This document shows, in pieces, positions 24,464 to 35,665 of a DNA stretch of 64,000 nt. Both the position numbers and the translations under genes were made by a program. Below the pieces are notes generated by a model. That model was given only the letters and a program-made list of their open reading frames with translations, searched no databases and had not been told where the DNA came from. Source of the stretch: Terfezia claveryi. Its lineage: Eukaryota > Ascomycota > Pezizomycetes > Pezizales > Pezizaceae. Location of the stretch: contig WHUX01000009.1 in assembly GCA_015179025.1 (NCBI GenBank), positions 62,001 to 126,000 of the forward strand. Reading direction: 5' to 3'. The first letter of the stretch is position 1. Each line of letters opens with the position of its first letter.

Positions 24464-26959
24464 TTAAGCCTCGGCTTCCATACCAATATCCCCCTCCCCA
24501 AGCTCCCCCTCTCCAAGCTCCATATGCCTTACCGCTTTCTTAACCCTCCTACTCCTTCTTTGCCCGACTTCCCCATCGACTAAACTACCAGTAGTTGTGA
24601 GAGGTACTACCATATCGCTTACCTGTGCCACTGATATCCTCTCCCTGTTAACCACTGCTCGTTTTCCCTTCCTCAAGGCTACAGGAGCAGGAGTCACCTC
24701 GCTATCTTGCTTCTCCATTTTGACTGCCGCGGGCTTCCTCATCTGCGAAACATTGGCGGGCGGTGGGATGGTAGTTTTACCTACAACGGAGGGAGTCGAG
24801 GACTTCTTCGCCCTGCGTACTCTCTTCGGTGGTGGTGTAGCAGTAGCAATTTCTCTATCCATTTCATGATCCCCATCTTCCTCAGCCTCAATTTTTCCTG
24901 CTGCGCTCCTCTTTGTCTTCTTCGCTACCCTCTTTGGTTTCTTCTCATCTGCTTCGGCTCCTTCCTCGGTACCACTCACGGCACCTTCTTCTGCTTCAGC
25001 TTTATTAATTCGAGGCCTTTTCGGCGGGGATAACCAATCCTCCTTCCCCTCAGGCCAATATACCCTACCCTCCACACCTCCCATACCAATTTCCCTCTCC
25101 GAAATAAGCTGTACCATAGGCTCAGGGACCGGAACTAATACTTCCTTAACTTGGTTCTCGGCTTGTTCCACCTCCTCTTCATCCTCCTCGGCACCATTCT
25201 TTCTCCTCATCTGGACCTTTTTTGCCTTTTTCGGTTTCTTCAATGCCCTCTTCTTCGGCACAGCTTTATTCTCATCCTCCCTCACATGGGGTATGACATC
25301 TTGTATCTTCTCCCATCCAGGAATCTTGAATTTCCTCATCAGCTCAAATACCGCCTGTTCCTTGTCCTTTGCTTCAATCATTAGATCCATTGTATTCTCA
25401 CAAGGAGGCAATGTTAGGACTCTAGCACTGTGTCTTCGCCGCTCCTTGTGCGTGACCGTACCGCCTCTCGACTCGGAATAATGCTGTTTTTGGGTGATTC
25501 CTTTCCGTGTCCAGGTCTCCTTTATTTCGGGGATCAATTGTAATATATCCAACGACCCCTCGCGCATACTTGGGTCCCGATTCAAGTTATGATGATGCCA
25601 ATCCAGCACAAGTGGAATATTCAGCTCCTTGCAGACGGGCAACAAATCATGCACACTCCAGCACATATCATCATTCTCCAAGACCAGCCTCGCCTTCACT
25701 TGGGGGCTTAGTAGGGCATAATTCCCCCTAAACCTCTGTAGTGTAGCTTCTTTATCCCCAAACATCCCACCCATATGCAAGATCATGACAGCATCTTTAT
25801 CAGCCTGTCCAGTGAGCCCCAAGTATCCCAATAGCTGGATGTGATACTCTACATCCCGCACAGCATTCTCCACTACCTCTTTCCTCGGGCTGCCAAATTG
25901 GGTGAATTGTCCAGGGTGCATCGACAGCCGGTGGCCGTATTTCATTGCCGCTTTTCCTGCTTCTGCGAGGACGTCTTTAGCAAATTCAAGACTATATCCG
26001 TATACCGAATGGGATGCAAAGGGGAACATCTCTGATGAAATCCGGAGGAACTTAATTCCATATCTTTCATTCCAGTGGATGAGCTTTACTAGATCACGGG
26101 CATTTGCTAAACCCAAGGACTCGACGTATTTCTGGCCTTCGGTGCCATGCTTGAGTATCGTATCAATTCGGCATGTCCGGGAGCAGAAGATCGGTGGATT
26201 TGAATACCGTAGATACGTATTCAAACAAGCCTGTAAAAGCAATTAGGACTGCAGAGGAGATGATATAGAGCGGCTTACAAATCCCAACCTCCCCTTCCAT
26301 GGTATCGGCACATAATCGCTATTCACAGGCGGGGGCCGCTCTTCCGGCTCCTCAACCTCGCTTTCCATCCCCTCGTCATCCTCATCTATCTTTGTCCTTT
26401 TCACCTGGAGTTTTTTCTTCACTGTAGTTGTTTTCTTCGCCGTCCTATTCCCATTGATCCCCACACGAGTGTCTGCAATTTCCCCATCATCTTCATCTTT
26501 TAACCCCCCCTTACTCGCCACCTTTCTTCCCACACCTCCTTTTTTCTTCCCGACGGGTACGGCTATATTTGGTTCCGGAATAAACACTCCACTTGCTTCC
26601 TGATCAGAGACTGGAGGACTTGATAACTCTGAACTGTACGGAGTGCCTTCCCCTGCCAAGTCCCCATCAAGAATATTAAACCACTCATCTGCCTGCTCTT
26701 CCATCACCGAATAGTTCGTTGACACACCTATATTCGCCGCCACCCCAGTCAGTGGTGGGATTGCAGGTGCCGCAATTGGCCCTTTACTGTTAGGCATTGC
26801 ACTTGCCACCGAGAATCTTGTGGAACGTCGAAAGCGAGTATAAAATGACTCTAAATAAGGCTGCGTGCGTCGAATTGGAGCAGATGGTGAACACAATGAC
26901 AACAGTCTATGTGGCATTGCCTGGATATGGCGAAATGTACAGGATTTGGAAATAAACAT
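24464..26959 (-). CDS. uve1: UV-damage DNA endonuclease (UVDE/Uve1)
   Basis: Two exons, 26959-26279 and 26230-24464, join in phase at RLGF/ACLNTYLR (intron GTAAGC...TTACAG), giving 815 aa. The N-terminus is rich in Arg and Ser and lacks acidic residues (MFISKSCTFRHIQAMPHRLL), so a mitochondrial targeting peptide is plausible, as reported for fungal UVDE. The TIM-barrel catalytic part runs from GRLGFACLN through LKLIHWNE-like RDLVKLIHWNERYGI, FRISSEMFPFASH, LSMHPGQFTQF, ILHMGGMFGDK, LVLENDDMCWS and PLVLDWHHHNL. It includes the His, Glu and Asp residues that bind the metals. The enzyme nicks 5' of UV photoproducts and starts alternative excision repair. The last 260 residues are a basic, disordered Lys/Arg/Glu-rich tail. 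Confidence 0.95.
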
Positions 26960-27372
26960 GAACTACCTAGGTATTGGCAAACACCAATAATGAACGACAG
27001 CTCCTACTGCAAAGGGGCATCGTACACAATAAAAGCCCACAGGGAAGACGGGTGGCCACTTGCGGTTCTGGAGTTAGCTTTACGTCATCCCGATTCCCGA
27101 GATCGAGCTCGGTTCGCATGAAGCTTATCTAGGTACTTAAGAAGTACGCCATCTGGTAGTCTTGATGCCCATCCTGGTAGATTCAGACACATTATTATAA
27201 TGAAGAATGTCATTGGATTCATTGAAACTAAAATACTTGATGAGCACACAGGATATCCTAAGGTAAACAAACACCTCCCCAGCATAGTACCCGCCCTAAA
27301 TATAAATTGTATGCCCATACCACAATAGTTGAATAACATAAAGAAACGCCCCCCGCCTAAGATATTCGTTAT
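26960..27372. other. Intergenic DNA upstream of uve1
   Basis: This 413-bp stretch holds the uve1 promoter and the 3' end of the aldehyde dehydrogenase gene. Nothing else seen. Confidence 0.45.
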
Positions 27373-29394
27373 TTAACCGAGGTTGATAGAGACAGTCTTG
27401 ACTATAATTCACAAGGCCACAGTTAGTCTCGGAAACGGTCAACAAGTTTCGACAGACGAAATTTCTCTCACTTTGAGTGTAGTTGGCAAGAGCAGCCTTT
27501 CCAAGCTCCCGCCCTATACCAGATTCTTTGTAACCACCGAATGGGAGTGCAAAGTGCAGAGCATTGTAGGTGTTGACCCAGACGGTACCAGCCCTCAGCC
27601 TATTGGAGGCGTCCATTGCCAGCTTGAGGTCCTTTGTATGGATGGCAGCAGCCAACCCAAAGGTGGTGTTGTTTCCGAGCTTAATGACTTCCTCGAGGTC
27701 CTTGAATTTAGCGATGGAGGCAACAGGGCCAAAGATCTTGAGATAGTTAGTCGCGAAATCCATCATGGACTTTAATGCATATCACACACCTCTTCTTGCA
27801 TGATCTTCATTTCAGGCCTGACATTAGAGAAGATGGTTGGCTTAATGAAATATCCCTTGTCTCCAAGACGCTCCCCACCAATTTCAACCGTAGCACCGTC
27901 ACTCTTACCATGGTTAATATAACTAATAATTGTGTCAGAATATTGCACGTTAAGTAAGCTTTCAAAACCACCTACCCCATGATTCGGTCAAACTGGAGTT
28001 GAGAGACTTGTGGGCCTTGGAAGGTGTTTGGGTCGAATGGGTCACCGACGACGTTCTTCTGAATCCTCTCCTTGAACTTCTCTACGAATTTGTCGTAAAT
28101 TCCCTCTTGGACGTAGATACGAGAACCGGCACAACCTATAGCCTGTCAACAGAATACCCGCAGGAGTCTATGCTTGTCAAGCTTACAGCATTGACCATGG
28201 TTGTAGAAGATACCAAAGTTGGCCCAGTTGATAGCCTCATCGATATCAGCATCGTCGAAAACAATATTTGGGCTCTTTCCACCAAGTTCCAGAGTGACCT
28301 TCTTCAAGTTGCTGTTGGCAGCTGCCCTCATGATCTCCCTCCCAACTGGGGTGCTTCCAGTGAAGGCAACCTTGTCAATGTCCATGTGGTGAGACATAGC
28401 AGCTCCGGCAATTTTACCGATACCAGAGATAACGTTGAGAACTCCGGGTGGGAAACCAGCCTCCTTGGCGAGCCTTGCAACTACCAATGCACCGAGAGGG
28501 GTCTGCTCAGCAGTCTTCAAGACAACTGTGTTTCCGGTGGCAAGAGCAGGGGCAATCTTCCACGTAAACTATCGGAAGAAGATCAGTACAGTGAAAAAGA
28601 ACCAAGTTCATAGATGACCTCGACGTACCATGAGAATTGGGAAATTCCATGGGATTATTTGACCACAAACACCAATTGGCTCGTGTTTGATGAAGTTAAG
28701 CCTATCGGGTTGTGTATCAATGACCTTGCCGTGAACCTTGTCTGCCCATCCAGCATAGTATCGAATTGTGCCAGCAACTGCAGCAATATCACCCTTGGCC
28801 ATTGTGATACTCTTTCCGTTGTCCAAAGACTCGATGGATGCGAGGAGCAATGAATTTTCCTCAATCAAGTCCGCAAGCTTGTACAAGAGTAAACCTCGTT
28901 GTGCAGGCCTCATATTTGGCCATGGTCCCTCCTGAAAAGCCTTCCGAGCAGCAGCTACGGCAATATCCTAGGTGAGATATTAGACACCCTTCACCAGTAC
29001 ACGGAGGACAATGGTACTTACAACATCCTTCGCTGTGGCCTCATGCACAGCGGTAATGACTTCTTCTGTACTATAATTGATATTAGGAGTAGCACATCGA
29101 ACTCTGGAGGATCGAGCTCACGTTGGGTTGATCTAGGTAGAGTGTAAGTCAATATTCACCACACAGGCTGTAATCAAGGCCCGGACCCACCACTTCGAAG
29201 GACTTTCCATCGACACCAGCAACGAACTCATTGTTGATGAACCTTATTTCCTCTGGTCAGTCGTGAACTATCCCAAGACTTCGATAGTACAAGGTGGCGT
29301 AGCTAGATGGTAGAGGCTACACTCACAATCCTAATGGCTGGTCGTACTCCCCGATCGTTGGGAGCTTGATCCTGGTGGAAAGTGGAAGAGTCAT
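27373..29394 (-). CDS. NAD(P)-dependent aldehyde dehydrogenase, ten exons
   Basis: Exons in order: 29394-29327, 29242-29191, 29132-29122 (11-nt microexon), 29070-29022, 28967-28629, 28568-28187, 28135-27976, 27922-27790, 27736-27472 and 27401-27373. They join in phase to 495 aa, the usual ALDH length. The protein starts [20 protein letters not shown]. It has FINNEFV, the [17 protein letters not shown] cofactor strand, [14 protein letters not shown] (Rossmann), [14 protein letters not shown] with the general-base Glu, and GQCCCAGSR with the catalytic Cys across an intron. It ends [15 protein letters not shown]. It oxidises aldehydes to carboxylic acids, in ascomycetes typically acetaldehyde during ethanol use (AldA type). 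Two splice points (27923 and 28136) follow from frame and family sequence. No targeting signal is obvious, so it is probably cytosolic. Confidence 0.94.
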
Positions 29395-29994
29395 GGCTTC
29401 TATTAGGGAGATATGTGTGTTGTAAACGACAAGAAATAATGGTACTTAAACCTGTATGTAATTGTGATAGAGCTGATGAATGCAAGAGAGGGAGGGAGGA
29501 CGGTATATAAGGGGTGGAGTAGGATGCGGGGCAGAATGCGGGGCAGAATGCAGTCGCTCTAAATGCCTCCAGCGACCTTCCCCTGGTGGTCGCTCTGCAG
29601 GCGGAACCTGCATTGAGTAGAATCTGTAGATGGACAATCATGCCTGTTCCGCCTCCGCCACAGAGCCAAGCTTTAGTCTCGGTAGCCGCCTGCACGGCTA
29701 CGTCCGGACGGGGTATGCCCCAAACACACTAGGTTAGCTTTGAGATCGTTGAACAAAGACGGACACTGTTCCAGGTTAATAGAGACAACAGACAGGTAAT
29801 ACGAACCATATATTGACGTACTTCAGTCAACAGCTTGTCATAACCAGATTAGCAAACGTCGGCCGGTCGTGTTTTTAGCATCTCGAGAATAAAATTCCAA
29901 TAGACGTATGAATGGTATGCATACAGTCAGCTCCAATGCACTTTCGTCAATGAAGAACCAACATTTCATTTCAGACTCGGAAGCAATACGTCAG
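29395..29994. other. Aldehyde dehydrogenase promoter and spacer
   Basis: GCGGGGCAGAAT occurs twice in tandem at about 29527-29550, roughly 140 bp upstream of the start. No gene seen beyond. Confidence 0.45.
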
Positions 29995-30045
29995 CATAAT
30001 ACTCAAAGGAGCCGAGAAATTGTGCCAACCAGACTACATAGTACC
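29995..30045 (-). repeat. TAGTCTGG micro-insertion, copy 6
   Basis: On the minus strand the 33-bp unit 30004-30036 begins TAGTCTGGTTGGCACAA. The flanks CATAATACT (29995-30003) and CATAGTACC (30037-30045) match 7/9. Confidence 0.5.
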
Positions 30046-30613
30046 ATTCCTGAGCATGATTCGATTTCGTGCCCAGGAGTTTGATATTGTCCAACAATAT
30101 ATTCTGTGTGGAAGCCCGGCCTTGATATATGAGAGAGCGCCTTATAATTTTTAAAAGTTCTAATAACCTGCCCACCAAATGCGTTGAGGTTGCAGGGATT
30201 TTCTCCCCTGCCAATTATATATTACCCAACGACATGCTTCATCGCTACAGCAATTGGAAATTACGATTCTACCGCGTTAATAAGAAAATCACCACCACCA
30301 CAAGAGTGAATTGATCATGTTCTTTGTCGAGGAGGATCATGTTCTTCGTGGAGGAGCAATCCATTAGCCAGCCTATTATGCCGCATTTCTGTTCATAGAA
30401 TCTGCTTCACTCACACATATGCTGACTGCTACCAGATCGACTATAAGAACTTGATTAAAGGCACCCCGATTCGGCTCGTCCTCCCCTCTTTCAGCTCTGA
30501 GTTCTATGTGTTGTTTGTAAGATTATGAGGTTATGAGAGAGGAATCTTGCTGAACGAGGGTCTGAAGGCTACGGTGCTACCGGAAATCTCTTATACATGA
30601 GTGCGATCCAGTC
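30046..30613. other. Gene-free spacer
   Basis: No supported gene. GATCATGTTCTT(T/C)GT is repeated near 30312 and 30335. Confidence 0.45.
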
Positions 30614-30660
30614 GCTTATATGCACAGGAGGGTGTTGTGCCAACCAGACTAGCTTATAGT
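30614..30660 (-). repeat. TAGTCTGG micro-insertion, copy 7
   Basis: On the minus strand the 29-bp unit 30623-30651 begins TAGTCTGGTTGGCACAACAC. It shares 25 bases with copy 15. Flanks GCTTATATG and GCTTATAGT match 7/9. Confidence 0.55.
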
Positions 30661-31489
30661 TATGTGTTCTTTCACATCGTCACTTTCCTTGCGTACTGTT
30701 GCTTTCCTTTTCAGATGAAGACCGGCGAGAGTATTCCTTACATTGTCACCATACTCGAGGTATTTCTCACGGGAATATAGAGGGAGTTGATTTGCGCCCA
30801 TGGAAGAAAATTCGTTATGCCTATCCAGTGGCTATCCTTTGATTCGATCAAACTAGTTGATGATATTGACCCAGTCTCTTGCAAGTACATACCTAGTTCG
30901 TATTCTCCTCACATATACAGGGGTGTTACCTTCAGATTTCTGTCGCTTAGCCCACATTGCCTTGAATTTGCATGCATGGATCACCGATGCTTGAGTCCAG
31001 CGACTGTGGGTTTGAATGGTGTTTACGCTAAGCAATACCAGATTCCATCGTATCGCTGAGACATGCAAGTTTATCTTAATTGCCATGAGGTACCGTACAT
31101 CGGCACCTTGGCCTGGTGATGCGTATACAACGGACGTCGAACACACACCTTACTATATGTTAATAAAGTCATAAACGAGGCTTCTAACGTTCTTGTGATT
31201 ATATAAAGGTTACTTTTCTAAGGCTGTTGATATCCTTGTCTATCCGTGCCCACTTAAAAGTGGGGTATCTGATTTTCCCTACTCAAAAATTACCTACCGT
31301 ATATGAGTACCTAGGTAGAACTCGAACTCGTAACACAGCTATGGGGAAATCCTTACATACGTACTTAGAATATCTATGTATAAGTGATTCAAGTTTGTGC
31401 CTTAGAAGCGGAAGCACTTCAGGACCTCGCAGTCATGACTTACGTGGGATACATACACGTGACGTGTATCCAATTGCAAAGAAAGGCAT
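30661..31489. other. Gene-free spacer
   Basis: Several short frames, none with a recognisable domain. Composition is AT-rich. Confidence 0.45.
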
Positions 31490-31538
31490 ATCTCAGTTTA
31501 GTCTGGTTGGCACAAGCCTCTCGTAGAGAATCTCAGTT
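31490..31538 (+). repeat. TAGTCTGG micro-insertion, copy 8 (perfect 9-bp duplication)
   Basis: The 31-bp unit 31499-31529 begins TAGTCTGGTTGGCACAA and is flanked by ATCTCAGTT at 31490-31498 and 31530-31538 (9/9). Its far end does not mirror its start. Confidence 0.75.
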
Positions 31539-31620
31539 ACTCAATCTCTTCAAGATCCTGATAACGGATACCCTGACATGTACTGAACTAGTCAGGTTGA
31601 TAGTGCATCTCGGGTCTGGT

Positions 31621-31636
31621 GAAGGTAACCAGACTA
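31621..31636 (-). repeat. TAGTCTGG core fragment, copy 9
   Basis: On the minus strand it reads TAGTCTGGTTACCTTC, so only the first ten bases match. No flanking duplication is clear. Confidence 0.3.
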
Positions 31637-31752
31637 CGGTGAGAGAGTATCTTTAGCTTCTATATATGTACTCTTGATGCTAGTTTACCCTACCCGTTAA
31701 TCTCTCTGGGCTTTCACAAGAGACCATTCCCCTCCTATATTATGTTCTCGTG

Positions 31753-31791
31753 CCAGAGCTCTAGTCTGATTGGCACAACAGACCAGAGTTC
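31753..31791 (+). repeat. TAGTCTGG micro-insertion, copy 10
   Basis: The 21-bp unit 31762-31782 begins TAGTCTGATTGGCACAACA. Flanks CCAGAGCTC and CCAGAGTTC match 8/9. It lies 17 bp beyond the 3' end of the next gene. Confidence 0.65.
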
Positions 31792-31807
31792 TCTCACTTT
31801 CCCTCAA

Positions 31808-32673
31808 TCACATCAACCACCCCTTCAATTTAGCCCATCCCAACCCCACTGTGACCCCAACCCCCATTACAAATCCTAACCCCACTGCATCCCCCATCCG
31901 CACCACTCGTCTTCCCCAAGCCATCAAATCCCCCCACCATAACGCCCCTTCCCCGCCTGCCCTTCTCGCCGCCTTCAACCCCATTAACCCATCATGACTC
32001 TTCGAATTCCACGTAACCTGATACTCATCCTTCCCCCCCTTCTCAACCAACTTCCTCCCCCACTCCCCTAGTGTCTCCCTATCCTCAAACTCCACTATAG
32101 CCTTTCCTTCCTCTCCCCCATCCACGGCCTTCGCAATCGGCACCCCAAACCCACAACTCGTCTGCACCTTCCACACATCCATCACGAGCACCGCCCGTGC
32201 ACTGGGGTGCACCTTTCCTACATCCATACCCATCCGCCCAATCAACTTCTCAAACTCAGCTCTATCTTCCCCACCAACCTCCACCACCCTCCCCGTACAA
32301 AACATTCTCATAATCCTTGGTGAGTTCGTAAACGAATTGAACAAGATAGTTATTCGTCTATTTTCGTAGAGGTGAGATATCGTTTCCGCCGAGGAGCCGG
32401 TGTAATCGATATATGCGACTTTGTTTGGGCCGAGGATGGCGAAAGACGAGCCGGGAAGGCCTTTGGGTGAGATGTTAATCTGTACTTGGCACGTACGTCA
32501 GTTCAAGCTGTCGATCCCTAAAGTACGCAGAGCTTATGGTTTTGTGGGGTTTTGTGGGGTGGATCGGGCCGTACATGCTTCCCGACCAACGGTGCTGTAG
32601 CGGTCCAAAAGACGGCCTGCTTAAGTACCCATTCGGCCAATTCGGGTGTAATTCCATCGTAGTATTTTGGCAT
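31808..32673 (-). CDS. Pyridoxamine-5'-phosphate-oxidase-like FMN-binding protein
   Basis: Two exons, 32673-32575 and 32479-31808, join in phase to 256 aa. The N-terminus MPKYYDGITPELAEWVLKQA leads to FWTATAPLVGKH and, after the intron, INISPKGLPGSSFAILGPNK and VAYIDYTGSSAETISHLYEN. RITILFNSF and IMRMFCTGRV follow. This is the split-barrel FMN-binding fold of the fungal pyridoxamine-phosphate-oxidase-related family. True PNPOx function is unproven, and many members bind FMN or F420-like cofactors with unknown substrates. The C-terminus has a Gly/Val-rich hydrophobic stretch (AVGLGFVMGVGVTVGLGWA) that may be a tail anchor. Confidence 0.85.
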
Positions 32674-33116
32674 TTTTTAACGATAGTAAAAGAAATATAA
32701 ATTTGTTATCGAGCAATTTCAGGCCACAATTTCTTAAGGTAAATGCAACGACTACTCCCGGTTAACGTAGCAAAATGGTCATCCAGTTGACTCATGTTGC
32801 ATGATGCCCTGTGTTATAATTATCTACTAATATCCATGCACAACAACGTCATAATTGAACCTTTACGACTCGGAGCCCTCTTTAACATCGATAACCATGC
32901 ATGGAAACGGTTCCCCCCATTTGAGATATAGAAAATTCATAAGACAACAAAACTCCCGACTCCATACTATTCAGAATGTTTGACCGGAAATTCCTGCTGA
33001 GGGATCAATTAACCCGGGCAGAGGTCTTCTCTGTTGTTCTGGTACCCACCTCCACTACTGGAGCTGTGGAGCGCGCCTCTCATATAGTAAGGAAGAATCG
33101 CTGGAATTAGGGAACC
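32674..33116. other. Intergenic spacer
   Basis: Promoter of the flavoprotein gene and 3' region of upf3. Nothing else seen. Confidence 0.45.
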
Positions 33117-35238
33117 CTATTCCATGGTTGCAGAACCATTTCCACCTTGAGGTCCCCCTCTCATTCCTCCTCCACCGCCTCCTCGACCCCATCCCCCCCT
33201 ACCCGAAACTCCTCTTATCAGGAATCCACCACCTCGAGGCCCCCCTCTATGCCAATGACCGCCTCGACCACTACCAGGACCATGGCTTCCAGCATTAGAG
33301 CCAGCTGAAGCGGCCGGTCCAGACGGCACCTTGCCGGCCACCCCAAGAACAATTCCAGTATATGCTGCAGGAGGGTTCGTAGGCACCGTAGGAGTTGTTG
33401 GCTGGCTGGAGGAGGCTGCTGGAGCCGGAGTACTAGCTGTAGGCGCCGTTGTCGATGGCTGATTGGGAGCCTTTGGAGGACTACTTGCCCCAGTACCAAC
33501 TGCATTACCAGTCTTAATCGCGGTAACATTACTAGCGTTGACCCCTCTCATACCGCGTTGTAGCCTTGGCCCACGGCCTCCTCTGGGCCCAATTGGCGAT
33601 TGTACAGGAGCTTGTGTCTGCATAGTAGTAGTGATACTAGGCTGAGCTGTGGCTGGAGCAAAGAGTGGCTGAGGCGCTGTGATTGCTTCAAACGGATTCG
33701 ACGTTGTGGATTTTTCTCTTTTCAAAATCTGTGGGGGCACGGGGGTTACTGAATTATCTCCGCTAGCTGCTCCAATGGATGTATTCTGCTTCTTCAATAT
33801 TGATATTGGTGCTTTAAGTGGCTCCGAAGAGGGAGTTTGTGGATTACTCTCTCTACTGTTTTGACCACCACGATCACGTCTGCGATTACGGCGGGTTGAC
33901 TTTTGTTGGGATTGGGAGCCGCTTTCGCTCGGTGCTTTCTCCGGCACGGTTTGAGAACCAGGCTCCGTTGGCTGAGTACTTCCTTCCCCAGACGCCTGAT
34001 CGGTAGGCACACTAGGGGTAGTCGCTTGTTGAGCATTCCCTCCACCTCCCCTTCTGTCATTCCGCTGCAAAGGTCCACCCAAACCCAGATCCCTTTGGAG
34101 TATGGCAGCAGCTATAGCAGCAGTACCCCTCTCTCTCCTAGGGGCCTTGGTACTTGCTGAAGCTGTGACTGGTGTACCCTGAGGTGTTGATACCTTCCAT
34201 GTATCCGTGGCTGTGGAGGCTGTCTTCGCTTGCGTGGGGGTAACTGGGGTTTCTGCGGTATTCTTAGCCCTGCGGTTTGCCGCAGCTGCACTCTCGGAAT
34301 TCCCCACCCTCACTGCAAGCTTGACGGCCTTTTGAGTAGCTTTTTCTTTCTCTTTTTCCCTTTCCTTCTCTTTCTCTACTGTAGCCTTCCCAGAGGCTTT
34401 GCCTTTCCGCTCTGCTAATTTTTTCTCCCGTCGACTTTCCTTCTCCTTCTTTGCAGCTTTCTCCGCAGCGCTAGCTGATGCCCCAGCAGCCTTCTGTGCA
34501 CGGATAAACTCGATCAATGGTGTGCTTGTTGGTTTATCCAGTGGTTTGTCAGTCCCGACCACACCATCTGCAGGGTTCACTGTTGCATTGATGCTTGGTA
34601 AAGTCGAAGCTGCTTGAAGAGGTGCCCCAGTCTTGAGAATTTCCAGGAAAGCAATATACTCAGGATCCTGGTCAATTGTTCCCTGGCGAGCGTCGCGTTT
34701 GGTGGCCTTCTTGGGTATCTTCTGAAACGGTGCAAACTCAACTTGCGGCCTAGCTTGGTTTCCTGAGCTATATGTGAGAAACGCATGGTTATGACGATGA
34801 ATCCAACGCCAAAGCATACCTCTGCTGTCGGTGAAAATTCGTCCTTCGATCCCCTCACGTAGAGCAACTATCTGTTCCTTGGACTTGAATTTGATGGATG
34901 ACCCTGCATGTCTAGAGGCCTTTGCACGGCTATTATTTTAAGGCTCCAGATTAGCATCGCGTCCTCGACGGCTAACGAAGGAGGCATTTGTACTCCTCTG
35001 ACACCTTCCCCTTCACAAATGAGAAATACTCAATATTGTCAAAATCAATCCATTCTGCTGTGTGGGTTTTGAATTCATCCTCAGTCATGGCCGGAGGGAG
35101 CTTTCGAACAAGAATCTTGAGCTTTGATGCGTTACTAGATGTATTGCCGGTCAATGCTTTGCCTGGCCCTCCCCCACCACTCTGAGCACGAGATGATCTC
35201 TTCTCAAGCTTTGGCTCATTGTTAGCTGCTGAAGACAT
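33117..35238 (-). CDS. upf3: Nonsense-mediated mRNA decay factor UPF3
   Basis: Three exons, 35238-34977, 34903-34820 and 34762-33117, give 663 aa. The Smg4/UPF3 RNP-type domain starts at KLKILVRKLPPAMTEDEFKT, includes IEYFSFVKGKVSEEYK, and spans introns to IFTDSRGNQARPQVEFAPFQKIPKK. UPF3 joins UPF2 and UPF1 in recognising premature stop codons. After the domain comes a charged KEKEREKEKEKATQK stretch, then a long Pro/Thr/Ser/Gln-rich disordered region. The last 50 residues are an RGG-rich tail (RGGHWHRGGPRGGGF...GGMRGG). The first splice acceptor (CATGCAG, 34904) is the only one I find that restores the frame. It shortens the usual PSRHA-like segment, so that junction is less certain. It shares a 427-bp divergent promoter with the phosphatase gene. 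Confidence 0.88.
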
Positions 35239-35665
35239 GAATTGAAAATATGGAATAAGATGTATGGACTGTGTTGAGAGAAATCCGTGTCCAGTGACAC
35301 AAAATTGACAGGTTCAGGAATGACGCTATACTCCGCAGACCTTCGGAGGCTCATCGGATTGTGCCAAGGCTAGTATTGATCTAAAACCATACGGGTAAAA
35401 GAGGTAGGCATGGTACAGGAGAGTACAGAGTGACCTCGCTGAACCTGCGCCTTTTCCTGCCATTCCGGTGTTTACATAGATTTCCAGTCTTCTTCATATT
35501 CCAAGGCTCTCTTGAATCAACGCAATCGATACCCGACCAATATCTTTAATATATACTCTTACCCCGCTAAACAAGCAGCATCCGAATTCCTGCCCTTGCG
35601 ATCTGTTTACATCGACATCCCGCGGGTTCCATCCCATCTTCGCCACTTAAATCCGGCGGCCTACA
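35239..35665. promoter_or_regulatory. Divergent promoter between upf3 and the Sit4-type phosphatase gene
   Basis: A 427-bp spacer separates the two start codons, so both genes must take their promoters from it. No specific factor site is identified. Confidence 0.5.

Noticed and set aside
31504..31636. A full element between the facing copies at 31499 (+) and 31636 (-)
   Set aside because: The outer 9-mers (ATCTCAGTT and CGGTGAGAG) do not match, whereas the left copy already has its own perfect duplication 31 bp away.
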